Shown here piece after piece: positions 1 through 10,963 of a stretch of DNA of 32,595 nucleotides. Origin of the DNA: Clostridia bacterium (GTDB lineage: Bacteria; Bacillota; Clostridia; Christensenellales; Christensenellaceae); contig JAAUYQ010000090.1 in assembly GCA_014805015.1 (NCBI GenBank), positions 1 through 32,595 on the forward strand, read 5' to 3'. The notes under the pieces were generated by a model, which made no database searches, was not told where the DNA came from, and saw nothing but the letters and a program-made list of their open reading frames with translations. Position 1 is the first letter of the stretch; the number at the start of each line of letters is the position of its first letter. A program made the translations under genes and the position numbers.

Positions 1-392
1 ACCGAACCACTGACCTGTGATTTTGACTCACGTATAATAGAGTGTTTAACGAGATCTGTTGTCGTGAAGATCTTCCCGGAGGCTCCATCAATAGAACTGA
101 AGCCATCGGAAACGCAGTGGTTTTTTTAGTGCACCCACTTGACAACGGTCTTTTCATAATAGGCAAGTAATTAGTCAGATTCCTGATCATCTTAGGAATG
201 CAGCTGGCGTCCTGGGATATGCCGCATGAATCCTATAAGGCGTGTAAAGGATGCACTTCTGCATTTTACATCAGAAACAGTCAGCTGATCAGCTGCATTG
301 TACCGAGCCTCTGATGTGCTGTGGTTGTCTTGGGCTCGACCCTGGACCATACGATGTGCTGACAGGTCAATACAGCAACTGGAGGGAAAGAC
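1..392. other. Gene-free flank upstream of the GNAT gene
   Basis: No convincing gene is seen here; open frames on either strand lack a ribosome binding site and recognisable domains. The stretch is less GC-rich than the conserved operons. A perfect TATAAT is at 33-38, and CTGACC at 10-15 would sit 17 bases upstream, giving a weak candidate promoter with a very long leader. A 14-base perfect palindrome lies at 282-295, and the 9-mer GATGTGCTG occurs twice (313-321 and 353-361). The left end of the window may cut a larger intergenic region. Confidence 0.5.
282..295. repeat. Perfect 14-bp palindrome upstream of the GNAT gene
   Basis: CAGCTGATCAGCTG reads identically on both strands. It lies about 100 bases before the GNAT start, a position compatible with an operator for a dimeric regulator, but no nearby regulator gene supports this and the function is inference. 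Confidence 0.3.
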
Positions 393-1205
393 ATGACAAC
401 TGCTGAGATGCTGCGTCTTGCTGTGGAACAATCCGCCGAGGATATCGGCTGCCAGGCCGAAGATTTTGAGCGCAATCAGAATGTGATTGTTTCGCTCCGA
501 ATAGGACAAAACGCAAGGAAATACGTGAAGCAGCCGCTTCCAGCTGTATTTGTTTCGTATGGCTGCAATGTGGTTGCGGCGGCATCTGAGGACCTTATTG
601 AACCGATATCCGAGTACGCGAGCAGGTATACGTTCTACCATCTGTTCGAAACGCCGGCCCTGTACTGGCTGAATGAGAGAATTGCGCCGTCCGGATACGG
701 TGTTTGCTTGATGGCAGAGTACTTTCTTCCGTGCACAGAACATCTGTCTGTTTTACCATGCAATTATGTGCTGCGTGTGCTTGGTCCGTTGGATTTTCAG
801 GAGCTCTATCTGCCTCAGTGGAGTAATGCTCTGTGCAGGGACAGACGCGACCTTGATGTTCTGGGCGTCGGCGCCTACGATGGCGATGTACTCGTGGGAC
901 TTGCCGCATGCTCTGCCGACTGCGAAAACATGTGGCAGATAGGTGTGGATGTACTCCCTGCGTACAGACGAAAGGGAATCGCCTCAGCTCTGACTACGCG
1001 ACTGGCGCAGGAAATCCTGAGCAGGGGCAAAGTGCCTTTCTATTGCTGTGCGTGGTCCAATATTCGCTCTTCGAGGGTCGCGCTGCGAAGTGGCTTCGCA
1101 CCTGCGTGGGTCGAGATGACTGTGAGGCCAATGGACGCGATACTAGAGATGAATGCGCAGAGAACGGATGGAGATATTCCATCTGGTACGATACAGCAGA
1201 GCTGA
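393..1205 (+). CDS. GNAT-family N-acetyltransferase, two-part protein
   Basis: The 270-residue protein has a C-terminal GNAT fold at roughly residues 155-250. The acetyl-CoA loop is visible as VDVLPAYRRKGIASALT, followed by the amphipathic helix and the WSNIRSSRVALRSGFAPAW segment typical of the fold's last helix and strand. The first 130 residues are an accessory region I do not recognise; it is relatively Cys/Tyr-rich. GNAT enzymes move an acetyl group from acetyl-CoA to an amine; the substrate cannot be read from the sequence. The ATG is supported by GGAGGG at 381-386, six bases upstream. The gene stands alone, is less GC-rich than the operons that follow, and is separated from ppdK by hairpin-rich DNA, so it may be a recent or accessory gene. 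Confidence 0.8.
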   Translation: MTTAEMLRLAVEQSAEDIGCQAEDFERNQNVIVSLRIGQNARKYVKQPLPAVFVSYGCNVVAAASEDLIEPISEYASRYTFYHLFETPALYWLNERIAPSGYGVCLMAEYFLPCTEHLSVLPCNYVLRVLGPLDFQELYLPQWSNALCRDRRDLDVLGVGAYDGDVLVGLAACSADCENMWQIGVDVLPAYRRKGIASALTTRLAQEILSRGKVPFYCCAWSNIRSSRVALRSGFAPAWVEMTVRPMDAILEMNAQRTDGDIPSGTIQQS

Positions 1206-1253
1206 AACACCGCATAGATTATCACCGAACAACGACGCGGGAAGTCTGCCTCA

Positions 1254-1284
1254 GCGGTGGGAGGAATGCGCTCCCGTCCACCGC
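1254..1284 (+). terminator. GC-rich hairpin, possible terminator of the GNAT gene
   Basis: GCGGTGG (1254-1260) pairs with CCACCGC (1278-1284), and GAG/CTC extends the stem inward. Only a poor pyrimidine run (CCATTTCCCTT) follows, so intrinsic termination is possible but not certain. Confidence 0.4.
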
Positions 1285-1348
1285 CCATTTCCCTTCAGGG
1301 CCTCCGGAACCGCGTTGATTTCTTTTCAGAGGAACTTTCGCCTGCCTC

Positions 1349-1375
1349 AGAGATACTATCTGCAGGGGTATCTCT
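1349..1375. repeat. Perfect 8-bp inverted repeat
   Basis: AGAGATAC (1349-1356) is exactly complementary to GTATCTCT (1368-1375) with an 11-base loop. It follows the probable GNAT terminator and lies upstream of the proposed ppdK promoter; it may be a second terminator half or a protein site. Confidence 0.4.
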
Positions 1376-1462
1376 TCTGCCAGAACTGGATGCCTGACAG
1401 TGAAGTCGGGACTGGGAGACGGTTGCTACGAGAAATGCGCTTGATTATACTGTATTCCAATG

Positions 1463-1487
1463 GACAGGCGTATTTGTGATACCTGTC
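1463..1487. promoter_or_regulatory. Inverted repeat overlapping the ppdK -35 region
   Basis: GACAGG..TAT (left arm from 1463) mirrors ATACCTGTC (1479-1487) around a short centre, with a two-base bulge in the left arm. The right part overlaps the candidate -35 box of ppdK. Position and symmetry suggest an operator; no binding protein is identified. Confidence 0.35.
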
Positions 1488-1503
1488 AAGAGCACCGTAT
1501 AAC
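1474..1503 (+). promoter_or_regulatory. Candidate ppdK promoter
   Basis: TTGTGA (1474-1479), an 18-base spacer, then TATAAC (1498-1503). Both boxes differ modestly from consensus. The predicted start would leave a leader of about 25 bases containing the strong GGAGGGG site. Confidence 0.45.
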
Positions 1504-1535
1504 ACCACTACTTAAGTCCGGAGGGGAAATACGTA

Positions 1536-4175
<2,640 letters not shown>

Positions 4176-4194
4176 CAGGCTCAGCCTGCCAGGT

Positions 4195-4223
4195 AAAAAG
4201 GACCGCGTCTGCGGTCCTTTTTT
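4195..4223 (+). terminator. Intrinsic terminator of ppdK
   Basis: AAAAAGGACCGC (4195-4206) pairs perfectly with GCGGTCCTTTTT (4211-4222) around the loop GTCT, so the stem ends in its own A/U tract. It lies 20 bases after the ppdK stop and could work in both directions. Confidence 0.93.
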
Positions 4224-4278
4224 CGCGCATGGAAAAGCAGAATCGACGCTTCGGCAAGGCCCCCTGGAACCGGCCTGT

Positions 4279-5685
<1,407 letters not shown>

Positions 5686-5715
5686 TCATTCCGGAGAAAA
5701 CGAAACAGAGTTCCA

Positions 5716-5754
5716 AGCGGGCACCTGCAGGCAGGTGCCCGCTGCTTTGTTTTC
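5716..5754 (+). terminator. Intrinsic terminator of gdhA
   Basis: AGCGGGCACCTGC (5716-5728) pairs perfectly with GCAGGTGCCCGCT (5731-5743), followed by GCTTTGTTTTC. Its U-tract overlaps the -35-like element of the proposed downstream SigB-type promoter. Confidence 0.88.
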
Positions 5755-5774
5755 TCACAGGCCGTTCGGGGTAG
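5749..5774 (+). promoter_or_regulatory. Candidate SigB-type promoter of the sigma operon
   Basis: GTTTTC (5749-5754), 14 bases, GGGTAG (5769-5774). The Bacillus/Listeria SigB consensus is about GTTTAA-N12 to 15-GGGTAT; matches are 4/6 and 5/6. Predicted transcription would start near 5781, exactly where the structured leader begins. No good sigma-A promoter is seen in the same gap. That the SigB-family factor encoded here recognises it is inference. Confidence 0.45.
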
Positions 5775-5780
5775 TTTTAG

Positions 5781-5823
5781 TAGTGAGACGGCGCAAGGCC
5801 GTCCGGACGTGGTCACTAGGAGG
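5781..5823 (+). promoter_or_regulatory. Structured leader next to the ribosome binding site
   Basis: TAGTGA (5781-5786) can pair with TCACTA (5813-5818), enclosing a second stem GACGGC (5787-5792)/GCCGTC (5798-5803) with loop GCAAG. The outer stem ends on the first base of the AGGAGG ribosome binding site (5818-5823), so folding could influence initiation of the STAS gene. Confidence 0.45.
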
Positions 5824-5831
5824 TTCCGAAA

Positions 5832-6149
5832 TTGTTGCTGGATATCGTGATGACAGATGACAACAGGCGCATGACGGCCAAGGTGAGCGGCGATATCGAT
5901 GCTGCCCAGCGCAAGGCCCTCAAGGCGGGACTGGAAGAGAAAATCCAGGAGTTTAAGCCCGAGACAGTGGAAATTGACTGCGGTGCGCTTGATTATATCG
6001 ATTCCACCGGACTGGGAGTTCTTGTCAGCGCCCTGCGGCCGGTGAAGGAATACGGCGGAGAGATCAGGATCACCAAGCTCAAGCCGTTCCTGATGAAGAT
6101 CTTCAGGATCACGGGGCTCGACGACATTTTTGTGCTCGAGGAGCAGTAA
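5832..6149 (+). CDS. STAS-domain anti-sigma factor antagonist (RsbV/SpoIIAA-like)
   Basis: This 105-residue protein is a single STAS domain. The hallmark DSTGLGVLV is present, with Ser58 as the expected phosphorylation site; in the RsbV/SpoIIAA family the unphosphorylated form binds the anti-sigma kinase and frees the sigma factor. The start is TTG 5832, set by AGGAGG eight bases upstream; the next Met (ATG 5850) has no ribosome binding site and would cut the first strand. It is the first gene of the operon STAS, RsbW-like, sigma, HATPase, and the next start is one base after its stop. Gene order resembles both rsbV-rsbW-sigB and spoIIAA-AB-AC; the sigma factor sequence favours the stress-type reading. 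Confidence 0.93.
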   Translation: MLLDIVMTDDNRRMTAKVSGDIDAAQRKALKAGLEEKIQEFKPETVEIDCGALDYIDSTGLGVLVSALRPVKEYGGEIRITKLKPFLMKIFRITGLDDIFVLEEQ

Positions 6150-6150
6150 C

Positions 6151-6549
6151 ATGGCAGAGCAGATCAGGATGTACTTCCCGGCGGATACCGGGTATATCGG
6201 CACCATACGGCTGGCCCTGTCCGGTATTGCCGGCCACCTGAATTTCCGGATCAATGAAATTGAGGATATCAAGAGCTGCATAGCGGAAGCGTGTCTTCTG
6301 CTGATGAACGGGCAGCGCTGCCGGGGGCTCGACATTACAGTTGATCCCGGCGCCGATCTCACAGTTACTGTGCGCGGCGAACACGTTGAGCCTGACATGG
6401 AGACGGATTTCGAGGATTTCAACGACGAATTCAGCCGGATCATGATTGAGTCGCTCAGCGACGAGAGCTCATTCGCAGAAGAGAACGGACTGCTTACAGA
6501 GGTCGCATTCGTGAAGCAGCGGACGGAAAGTGCGGAGCAGGAACAGTGA
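6151..6549 (+). CDS. RsbW-like anti-sigma protein with degenerate ATP site
   Basis: The first 50 residues follow RsbW closely: a beta strand with MYFPADTGYIG, then IRLALSGIA and EIEDIKSCIAEAC, where Glu46 corresponds to the catalytic N-box Glu. After that the kinase signatures are missing. The N-box Asn after the Glu is replaced by Leu49-Leu50, the G1 box Asp-x-Gly-x-Gly is absent (RGEHVEPD around 75-82), and the Gly-rich G2 box is replaced by DEFSRIMIESL. The protein (132 residues) ends in a charged tail. ATG 6151 is preceded by GAGGAG inside the STAS gene's end. It probably binds sigma or the STAS protein without phosphorylating; this is inference. Its last four bases overlap the sigma gene (GTGA), implying translational coupling and matched stoichiometry. 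Confidence 0.85.
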   Translation: MAEQIRMYFPADTGYIGTIRLALSGIAGHLNFRINEIEDIKSCIAEACLLLMNGQRCRGLDITVDPGADLTVTVRGEHVEPDMETDFEDFNDEFSRIMIESLSDESSFAEENGLLTEVAFVKQRTESAEQEQ

Positions 6550-7286
6550 GGGACCTGACACAGATTGACAGCGAGGTCCTGTTCCAGGAATACGCGCAGG
6601 ACCGGGATGTCGAGGTCCGCAACGTGCTCATCGAACGCTACCTGTATATTGCCGAGATCGCGGCCAAAAAGTTTGCGGGCCGCGGCGTTGACTATGAGGA
6701 CCTATACCAGGTGGCGTCCCTGGCACTCGTCAAGGCGATTGAGCGCTTCGAGCCGGAGCGCGGCATCAAGTTCTCGAGCTACGCGACGCCGTCTCTGATC
6801 GGCGAGATCAAGAATTATTTCCGGGATTCCTCCCGGGTCATGCGGCTGCCGCGCCGGGACACGGAACAGCTCAAGAAGATGAACCTCTACATGCAGGAAT
6901 ACGTCGCCAGTCATGGCGAGTCGCCCTCGCCGCGGCAGATCGCCTTGCATCTGGAGATTACCGAAGAGCGGGTTTTGGAGATCCTGGAGATGAAGCAGGC
7001 AGACAGCATCATGTCGCTTGACGCCGCCCTCGCAGTCGGTGAGAACTGCTCGCTCGGCAATGTGCTCGGTCAGCAGGACGCCAGTTTCGAGCGTATAGAG
7101 AATCACGATTTCCTCAACTACTGCATGAGCCTTCTTAACGATACAGAACGTCAGATTATACAGGAACGTTACATAGGGAACAAGACGCAGAAACAGGTGG
7201 CCGAGATGCTGCATGTGTCGCAGATGCAGATCTCGCGCATGGAGCGCAAGATTCTGGCCAAGCTGGGCAAAGTTTACAAGCAGTGA
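6546..7286 (+). CDS. SigB/SigF/SigG-family RNA polymerase sigma factor
   Basis: This 246-residue sigma-70 family factor lacks region 1. Region 2 (about 30-105) includes GVDYEDLYQVASLALVKAIERF and SSYATPSLIGEIKNYFRD, the latter being the signature of the SigB/F/G group; the following VMRLPRR resembles SigB more than SigF. Region 3 spans about 110-170 and region 4 (about 195-240) carries the helix-turn-helix QKQVAEMLHVSQMQISRMER. The start is GTG overlapping the upstream TGA, with GGAG eight bases before. Neighbouring STAS and HATPase genes imply control by partner switching. Assignment to stress SigB rather than sporulation SigF rests on sequence impression and the absence of other sporulation genes here. 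Confidence 0.92.
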   Translation: MRDLTQIDSEVLFQEYAQDRDVEVRNVLIERYLYIAEIAAKKFAGRGVDYEDLYQVASLALVKAIERFEPERGIKFSSYATPSLIGEIKNYFRDSSRVMRLPRRDTEQLKKMNLYMQEYVASHGESPSPRQIALHLEITEERVLEILEMKQADSIMSLDAALAVGENCSLGNVLGQQDASFERIENHDFLNYCMSLLNDTERQIIQERYIGNKTQKQVAEMLHVSQMQISRMERKILAKLGKVYKQ

Positions 7287-7299
7287 AGGGATAAGGCAG

Positions 7300-7686
7300 A
7301 TGCTGATTGAGCGGATGAATGTACTGAAGACGGGAGCACGGAATTCCGTCGATCAGATGCTCAGGGCGATTGACGCCCGCCAGCCGCTGAGTGAAGGCAG
7401 CCGGGATGCCCTGCGGCTGGTGTCAATGGAGCTTCTCAACAATATCGCGGACCATTCGAGCGCCGACGTGGTCGAACTGAGCTGCAAGCTGCAGGACGGG
7501 GTTGTATCGATCACCATAGATGACAACGGACCGGGATTCGACTATCATGAAGTCATGGAGCGCAGCATGGTGGACCCGTTTGACGAGCGGGGCCGGGGTA
7601 TGCTGATTGTTCAGGCGATCGCAGACGAGCTGCGCTACAACCCGGCCGGCAACTCGGTGCGGGTGGTGCTGAGGATCAATGGATAG
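7300..7686 (+). CDS. Intact HATPase-c anti-sigma/serine kinase-like protein
   Basis: This 128-residue protein is a compact GHKL ATPase of the RsbW/SpoIIAB/RsbT type. The N-box (MELLNNIADHS: Glu44, Asn47, Asn48), G1 box (DDNGPGF, 74-80) and G2 box (GRGMLIVQAIADEL from 98) are all intact, so it should bind ATP and may phosphorylate the STAS protein. It lacks the characteristic N-terminal RsbW sequence that the degenerate upstream gene has. It starts 13 bases after the sigma gene, with AAGGG/AAGG upstream, and is the last gene of the operon. It could be the working kinase of the switch, a RsbT-like activator, or a feedback component in the position of rsbX. Confidence 0.88.
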   Translation: MLIERMNVLKTGARNSVDQMLRAIDARQPLSEGSRDALRLVSMELLNNIADHSSADVVELSCKLQDGVVSITIDDNGPGFDYHEVMERSMVDPFDERGRGMLIVQAIADELRYNPAGNSVRVVLRING

Positions 7687-7736
7687 AGAGTAGTTAAGCA
7701 GCAGGCGGTCCGGAAAACGGCCGTCTCTGTGTCTAT

Positions 7737-8918
7737 ATGATAACTTCGCGACGCCGGACCTTTCGGGTCAACACAAAATTCTATCTCTTCATGGCGCTGA
7801 TCGCTGCAGCTGCCGGGCTTACGCTCTATATGATGCTCCGAACGGAAAGCGCGGTTGTGCGGGAAGGCAGCCTGCAGTTTACTGCCAGCATGCCGGTCGT
7901 GGTGGTCCGTGACGAGGAAGTGATCACGACCGAGAGCTACGAAAAGGTAAACTTTCTGGTTCCGGACCTGCAGCGGGTTGAGGCCGACACGCCGGTTGCG
8001 GAGATCTTCCGCTGGGGCTACAACGAGCGGGTGATGAACGACGTTATCGACGTGCAGAACCAGATTGAAGAGTACGAGCGCCGCGCCGGTGCCCTCAGCG
8101 AAGACGTACGGGAGACGGAAGCCTCGATTTCGGAGGTGACAGACGAGATCCGGCAGATTGCGAACGGGGCAGAAGGGGATATGATTGCGGCGGAGCGCCG
8201 CCTGAACACCCTGATGGACCAGAAACGGCAGCTGCTCGCCGACGGAGCCCGCCGTGACAGTCAGCTGACAGCGCTCTACGACCAGGAGCAGCAGCTGCTG
8301 GACCGCGTCAACAGCTGGCGGGAAATCTCCAACGCACCGCAGGCCGGTGTGGTCAGCTATTACTACGACGGCTACGAGCGCGTGATCAATGCAGACAATA
8401 TCCGCAATGTCTCTGCTGATATCGTCAACGCCCTGATCAGCGGTACGCTCGAAGTGCAGACGGATGAGGAGGACACGGCGAGACCGATCTACCGGCTGGT
8501 GGACAATTTCAGCTGGTATGTTGTGCTTGAGCCCCGGGAGCGGGTGCTGGAATTCGCCAATGACAACACGTTCACGGTGGTGTTTGCCGACTTCCCGGAG
8601 CGGCGCTTCGAAGGGCGCATCATCGGCAACGTTTCGGAAGGCTCCACCTATCTGTACGTGATGGAGTTTGCGGAAGACATTGGTCAGCTGATCAATACCA
8701 GGCGGGCCCAGGCCACACTGAGTGCGGCCTTTGACGGACTGATCGTGCCCGAGCGGGCCATCGTAGAATCAGGCGGCCAGCAGGGCGTGTATGTAATGGA
8801 AAATAAGGTACGGAGCTTTGTGCCCGTCAACGTTAGGATTGTGCAGGACGGGGAAGCGGTCGTCGAGACGCTCGACGGCAGCACGCGGCTGCAGGCTGGC
8901 AGCCGGGTTGTATGGTGA
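7737..8918 (+). CDS. HlyD-like membrane fusion protein
   Basis: This 393-residue protein has a short basic N-terminus, one transmembrane segment (about 16-34), a long coiled coil rich in Glu/Gln/Arg (about 95-200), and flanking beta-rich halves containing APQAGVVSYYYDG, a lipoyl/barrel-like element. This is the layout of HlyD/membrane-fusion proteins, which bridge an exporter to the outside. No transporter ATPase or permease is adjacent; instead it precedes yggS-sepF-divIVA, an arrangement I recall from other Clostridia, suggesting an envelope or division-linked role. There is no clear Shine-Dalgarno before ATG 7737. A 7-bp hairpin with G-U pairs (7704-7725) precedes it and may end part of the sigma transcript. 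Translation of yggS starts 10 bases later. Confidence 0.8.
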   Translation: MITSRRRTFRVNTKFYLFMALIAAAAGLTLYMMLRTESAVVREGSLQFTASMPVVVVRDEEVITTESYEKVNFLVPDLQRVEADTPVAEIFRWGYNERVMNDVIDVQNQIEEYERRAGALSEDVRETEASISEVTDEIRQIANGAEGDMIAAERRLNTLMDQKRQLLADGARRDSQLTALYDQEQQLLDRVNSWREISNAPQAGVVSYYYDGYERVINADNIRNVSADIVNALISGTLEVQTDEEDTARPIYRLVDNFSWYVVLEPRERVLEFANDNTFTVVFADFPERRFEGRIIGNVSEGSTYLYVMEFAEDIGQLINTRRAQATLSAAFDGLIVPERAIVESGGQQGVYVMENKVRSFVPVNVRIVQDGEAVVETLDGSTRLQAGSRVVW

Positions 8919-8927
8919 GGTGAGAGA

Positions 8928-9617
8928 GTGTCTGTAGCCGGGAATCTGGCAAGAGTCAGGGAGCAGATCGCAGACAGCTGCCGCAGGGCGGGCGTGAAAG
9001 AGGATTCGGTCACGCTCATCGCAGTTTCAAAAACCGTCGGCGACGAGGCCATCATGGAAGCGTACAACGCCGGGCAGCGGCAGTTCGGGGAGAACCGTGT
9101 ACAGGAGTATCTGCGCAAGGCCGAAGCTCTGCCGGATGACATCGAGTGGAACCTGATCGGTCACTTGCAAACGAATAAGGCAAAGTATATAATTGGTCCG
9201 GATATTTTCCTGCTTCAGTCGCTTGACCGGCTGGAGCTGGCAAAAACATTGGAGAAGTACTGCGCCCTCCGGGATGTTAACCTGCGGGTCCTGATCCAGG
9301 TGAACCTGTCGCGGGAAGAGTCGAAGAGCGGCGTATTCAAAGAAGATTTGGCTGAATTCCTTGGCGACCTCACGGCATGCAGTCATTTGGAGATCAAAGG
9401 GCTGATGACGATCGGGCCGCACACGGATGATGAGAAGGCGATCCGTGCTGTGTTCGCTGAAGCAAAGGCTCTTTTCGATCGGCTAGCTTGCCAGATACCG
9501 GATTTCGAATATCTGTCCATGGGCATGTCGAACGACTTTGAACTGGCCATCCTGGAAGGTTCAAACATGGTTCGCGTAGGGACCTCGATATTCGGAGCAC
9601 GAAACTACTCCAAGTAG
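8928..9617 (+). CDS. yggS: YggS-family PLP homeostasis protein
   Basis: This is the alanine-racemase-like TIM barrel protein (YggS/YlmE/PLPBP) that binds pyridoxal 5'-phosphate and buffers its level. The 229-residue size is typical. The PLP lysine is Lys35 in LIAVSKTV; FGENRVQEY, WNLIGHLQTNKAKYI and the C-terminal LSMGMSNDFELAI and VRVGTSIFGAR are family landmarks. The start is GTG 8928, supported by GAGGTGAG starting at the preceding gene's stop. It is the usual upstream neighbour of sepF in Gram-positive division clusters. Confidence 0.96.
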   Translation: MSVAGNLARVREQIADSCRRAGVKEDSVTLIAVSKTVGDEAIMEAYNAGQRQFGENRVQEYLRKAEALPDDIEWNLIGHLQTNKAKYIIGPDIFLLQSLDRLELAKTLEKYCALRDVNLRVLIQVNLSREESKSGVFKEDLAEFLGDLTACSHLEIKGLMTIGPHTDDEKAIRAVFAEAKALFDRLACQIPDFEYLSMGMSNDFELAILEGSNMVRVGTSIFGARNYSK

Positions 9618-9643
9618 ACAAAAGCTGCAACGAGGAGACGGAA

Positions 9644-10159
9644 ATGGCGGGATTTGGAAAGAAGCTGCTTGGCTTTATCGGCCTTGAGGAGGCAGATGAG
9701 CTCGAGGAGACTTATTACGATGGTCCGGAAGAGGAGCCCGAGCCGGAGCCGGACTATCTTCCCGACGATTACGAACCGGTGGAGGAAGTCCCCACCTACA
9801 GCAAGAAGGTGCGTCCCACGACTGGCAAATTCTTAGGAACAACGGATCCGAGCAAAGTGAGCCTACTGATTTACAAGCCTTCCTCATATGAAGAGACGCA
9901 GAACATCATTGACAACCTGAAAAACAACCGCCCCATCATTGTGAATCTCGATGAGCTGGACACGGACGTGGCCCAGCGGATCCTGGATTTTATCAGCGGA
10001 GCGGTCTATGCGCTTTCGGGGAACATCCGCAAGGCGGCGCGCAACATCTTCGTCGTGGCTCCGAACGAAGTGGACGTGAGCACCAATCTGAGCGGGGAGT
10101 CCATGTCAGCGGCGGTGGATGATTTCGACGCCAATTACTTTCCGAACGGCGGTATGTAA
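9644..10159 (+). CDS. sepF: Cell division protein SepF
   Basis: SepF binds FtsZ and membrane and helps assemble the Z ring. The 171-residue protein starts with an amphipathic membrane-binding helix (residues 1-14, FGKKLLGFIGL), followed by an acidic, Pro/Glu-rich linker, and the C-terminal SepF core from about 70, containing VSLLIYKPSSYEE, RPIIVNLDELD and RILDFISGAVYAL. GAGGAG seven bases before ATG supports the start. Between it and divIVA only 24 bases remain, so ylmG and ylmH, which usually separate them in Bacillus and many Clostridia, are absent here. Confidence 0.96.
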   Translation: MAGFGKKLLGFIGLEEADELEETYYDGPEEEPEPEPDYLPDDYEPVEEVPTYSKKVRPTTGKFLGTTDPSKVSLLIYKPSSYEETQNIIDNLKNNRPIIVNLDELDTDVAQRILDFISGAVYALSGNIRKAARNIFVVAPNEVDVSTNLSGESMSAAVDDFDANYFPNGGM

Positions 10160-10183
10160 GTGAAGTCTTAAGGAGGATGGCGG

Positions 10184-10858
10184 ATGAACATCACACCGAA
10201 AGACATTTTGGAGAAAGACTTCGGAAAGAAGTTTCACGGCTACGATCCGGAGCAGGTGGATGAATTTCTTGATGAGATCATCAAGCAGTTTGAATCCCTG
10301 ATCGAGGAAAACCAGAATATCCTGGCCAAGAACGAGGCACTCAAGAGCGAGGTTTCGCGGCTCAAGGCGCAGACAGACAAATCGGACCGGATCGAAGACA
10401 AGCTGATGTCGACCGTCATCACGGCCCAGCGCAACGCGACGCTCTACCTGGAGAAAGCGGAAGCCCAGGCGCAGAAGGTGCTCGATATGGCAAACCAGAA
10501 TGCGCGCACTGTGGTGGAAAGCGTGCACATGCGCATGGAGGCTGCCAAGCAGGAACTGAACAAGTACGAACGGGTGATCAGTGACTACAAGAAGCGGTTC
10601 AGGCTGTTTCTCGAAGAGCAGTCTGCGTTTGTCGATGCGCATCTTATCAATGCCGAGCAGCTGCAGATCGCCTCAAAGGATGCGAGCCGTTCCATTTCGC
10701 AGCTGGAACAGCAGATGCGGGATCTGGATGAGCAGTCGCACCGGGAGAACGTACATCTCAGCGATATGGTTCAGCAGACGCGGGAGGAGCAGACCTTCGA
10801 CTTTGAACAGAGCACAGCGAATCTGCAGGAAATCGTCAACGAAATCATTGACGACTGA
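10184..10858 (+). CDS. divIVA: DivIVA-family cell division/polarity protein
   Basis: DivIVA coats negatively curved membrane at poles and septa and recruits partners. The conserved N-terminal membrane domain is clear (ITPKDILEKDFGKKFHGYD, then EQVDEFLDEI), followed by long coiled coil through about residue 150 and a second Gln/Glu-rich coiled region to the end at 224. AAGGAGG at 10171-10177 gives an unambiguous start. It ends the yggS-sepF-divIVA run; a terminator candidate follows at 10887. Confidence 0.94.
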   Translation: MNITPKDILEKDFGKKFHGYDPEQVDEFLDEIIKQFESLIEENQNILAKNEALKSEVSRLKAQTDKSDRIEDKLMSTVITAQRNATLYLEKAEAQAQKVLDMANQNARTVVESVHMRMEAAKQELNKYERVISDYKKRFRLFLEEQSAFVDAHLINAEQLQIASKDASRSISQLEQQMRDLDEQSHRENVHLSDMVQQTREEQTFDFEQSTANLQEIVNEIIDD

Positions 10859-10886
10859 GCGCCGCGGGCAGCATGATCAGATTTCC

Positions 10887-10918
10887 GGAGCCGTCAGGGA
10901 GGGCTCTTTTTCTTTTTT
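10887..10918 (+). terminator. Intrinsic terminator after divIVA
   Basis: GAGCC (10888-10892) pairs with GGCTC (10902-10906), followed directly by TTTTTCTTTTTT. The stem is short but the U-tract is long. Confidence 0.7.
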
Positions 10919-10963
10919 CCGGGCATTTTCAGATCCCTGCATACGTGCCCCTAGAAACAGAAA

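Larger units (their letters stand above)
1206..1535. other. Intergenic region between GNAT gene and ppdK
   Basis: These 330 bases hold no credible gene. They contain three inverted repeats (1254-1284, 1349-1375 and 1463-1487) and a candidate ppdK promoter at 1474-1503, listed separately. The GNAT transcript most likely ends in the first two hairpins. The ppdK ribosome binding site (GGAGGGG, about 1520-1526) ends the region. Confidence 0.6.

Noticed and set aside
23..38. TTGACT and TATAAT near the left end as a promoter pair
   Set aside because: The boxes are only 4 bases apart, so they cannot form one promoter; TATAAT could only pair with the weaker CTGACC at 10-15.
139..160. TTGACA followed by CATAAT as a GNAT promoter
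   Set aside because: The spacing is only 10 bases.
5832..7286. Sporulation spoIIAA-spoIIAB-sigF operon
   Set aside because: Gene order fits, but the sigma region 2/3 sequence is SigB-like, the AB-position protein lacks kinase motifs and no other sporulation gene is nearby.
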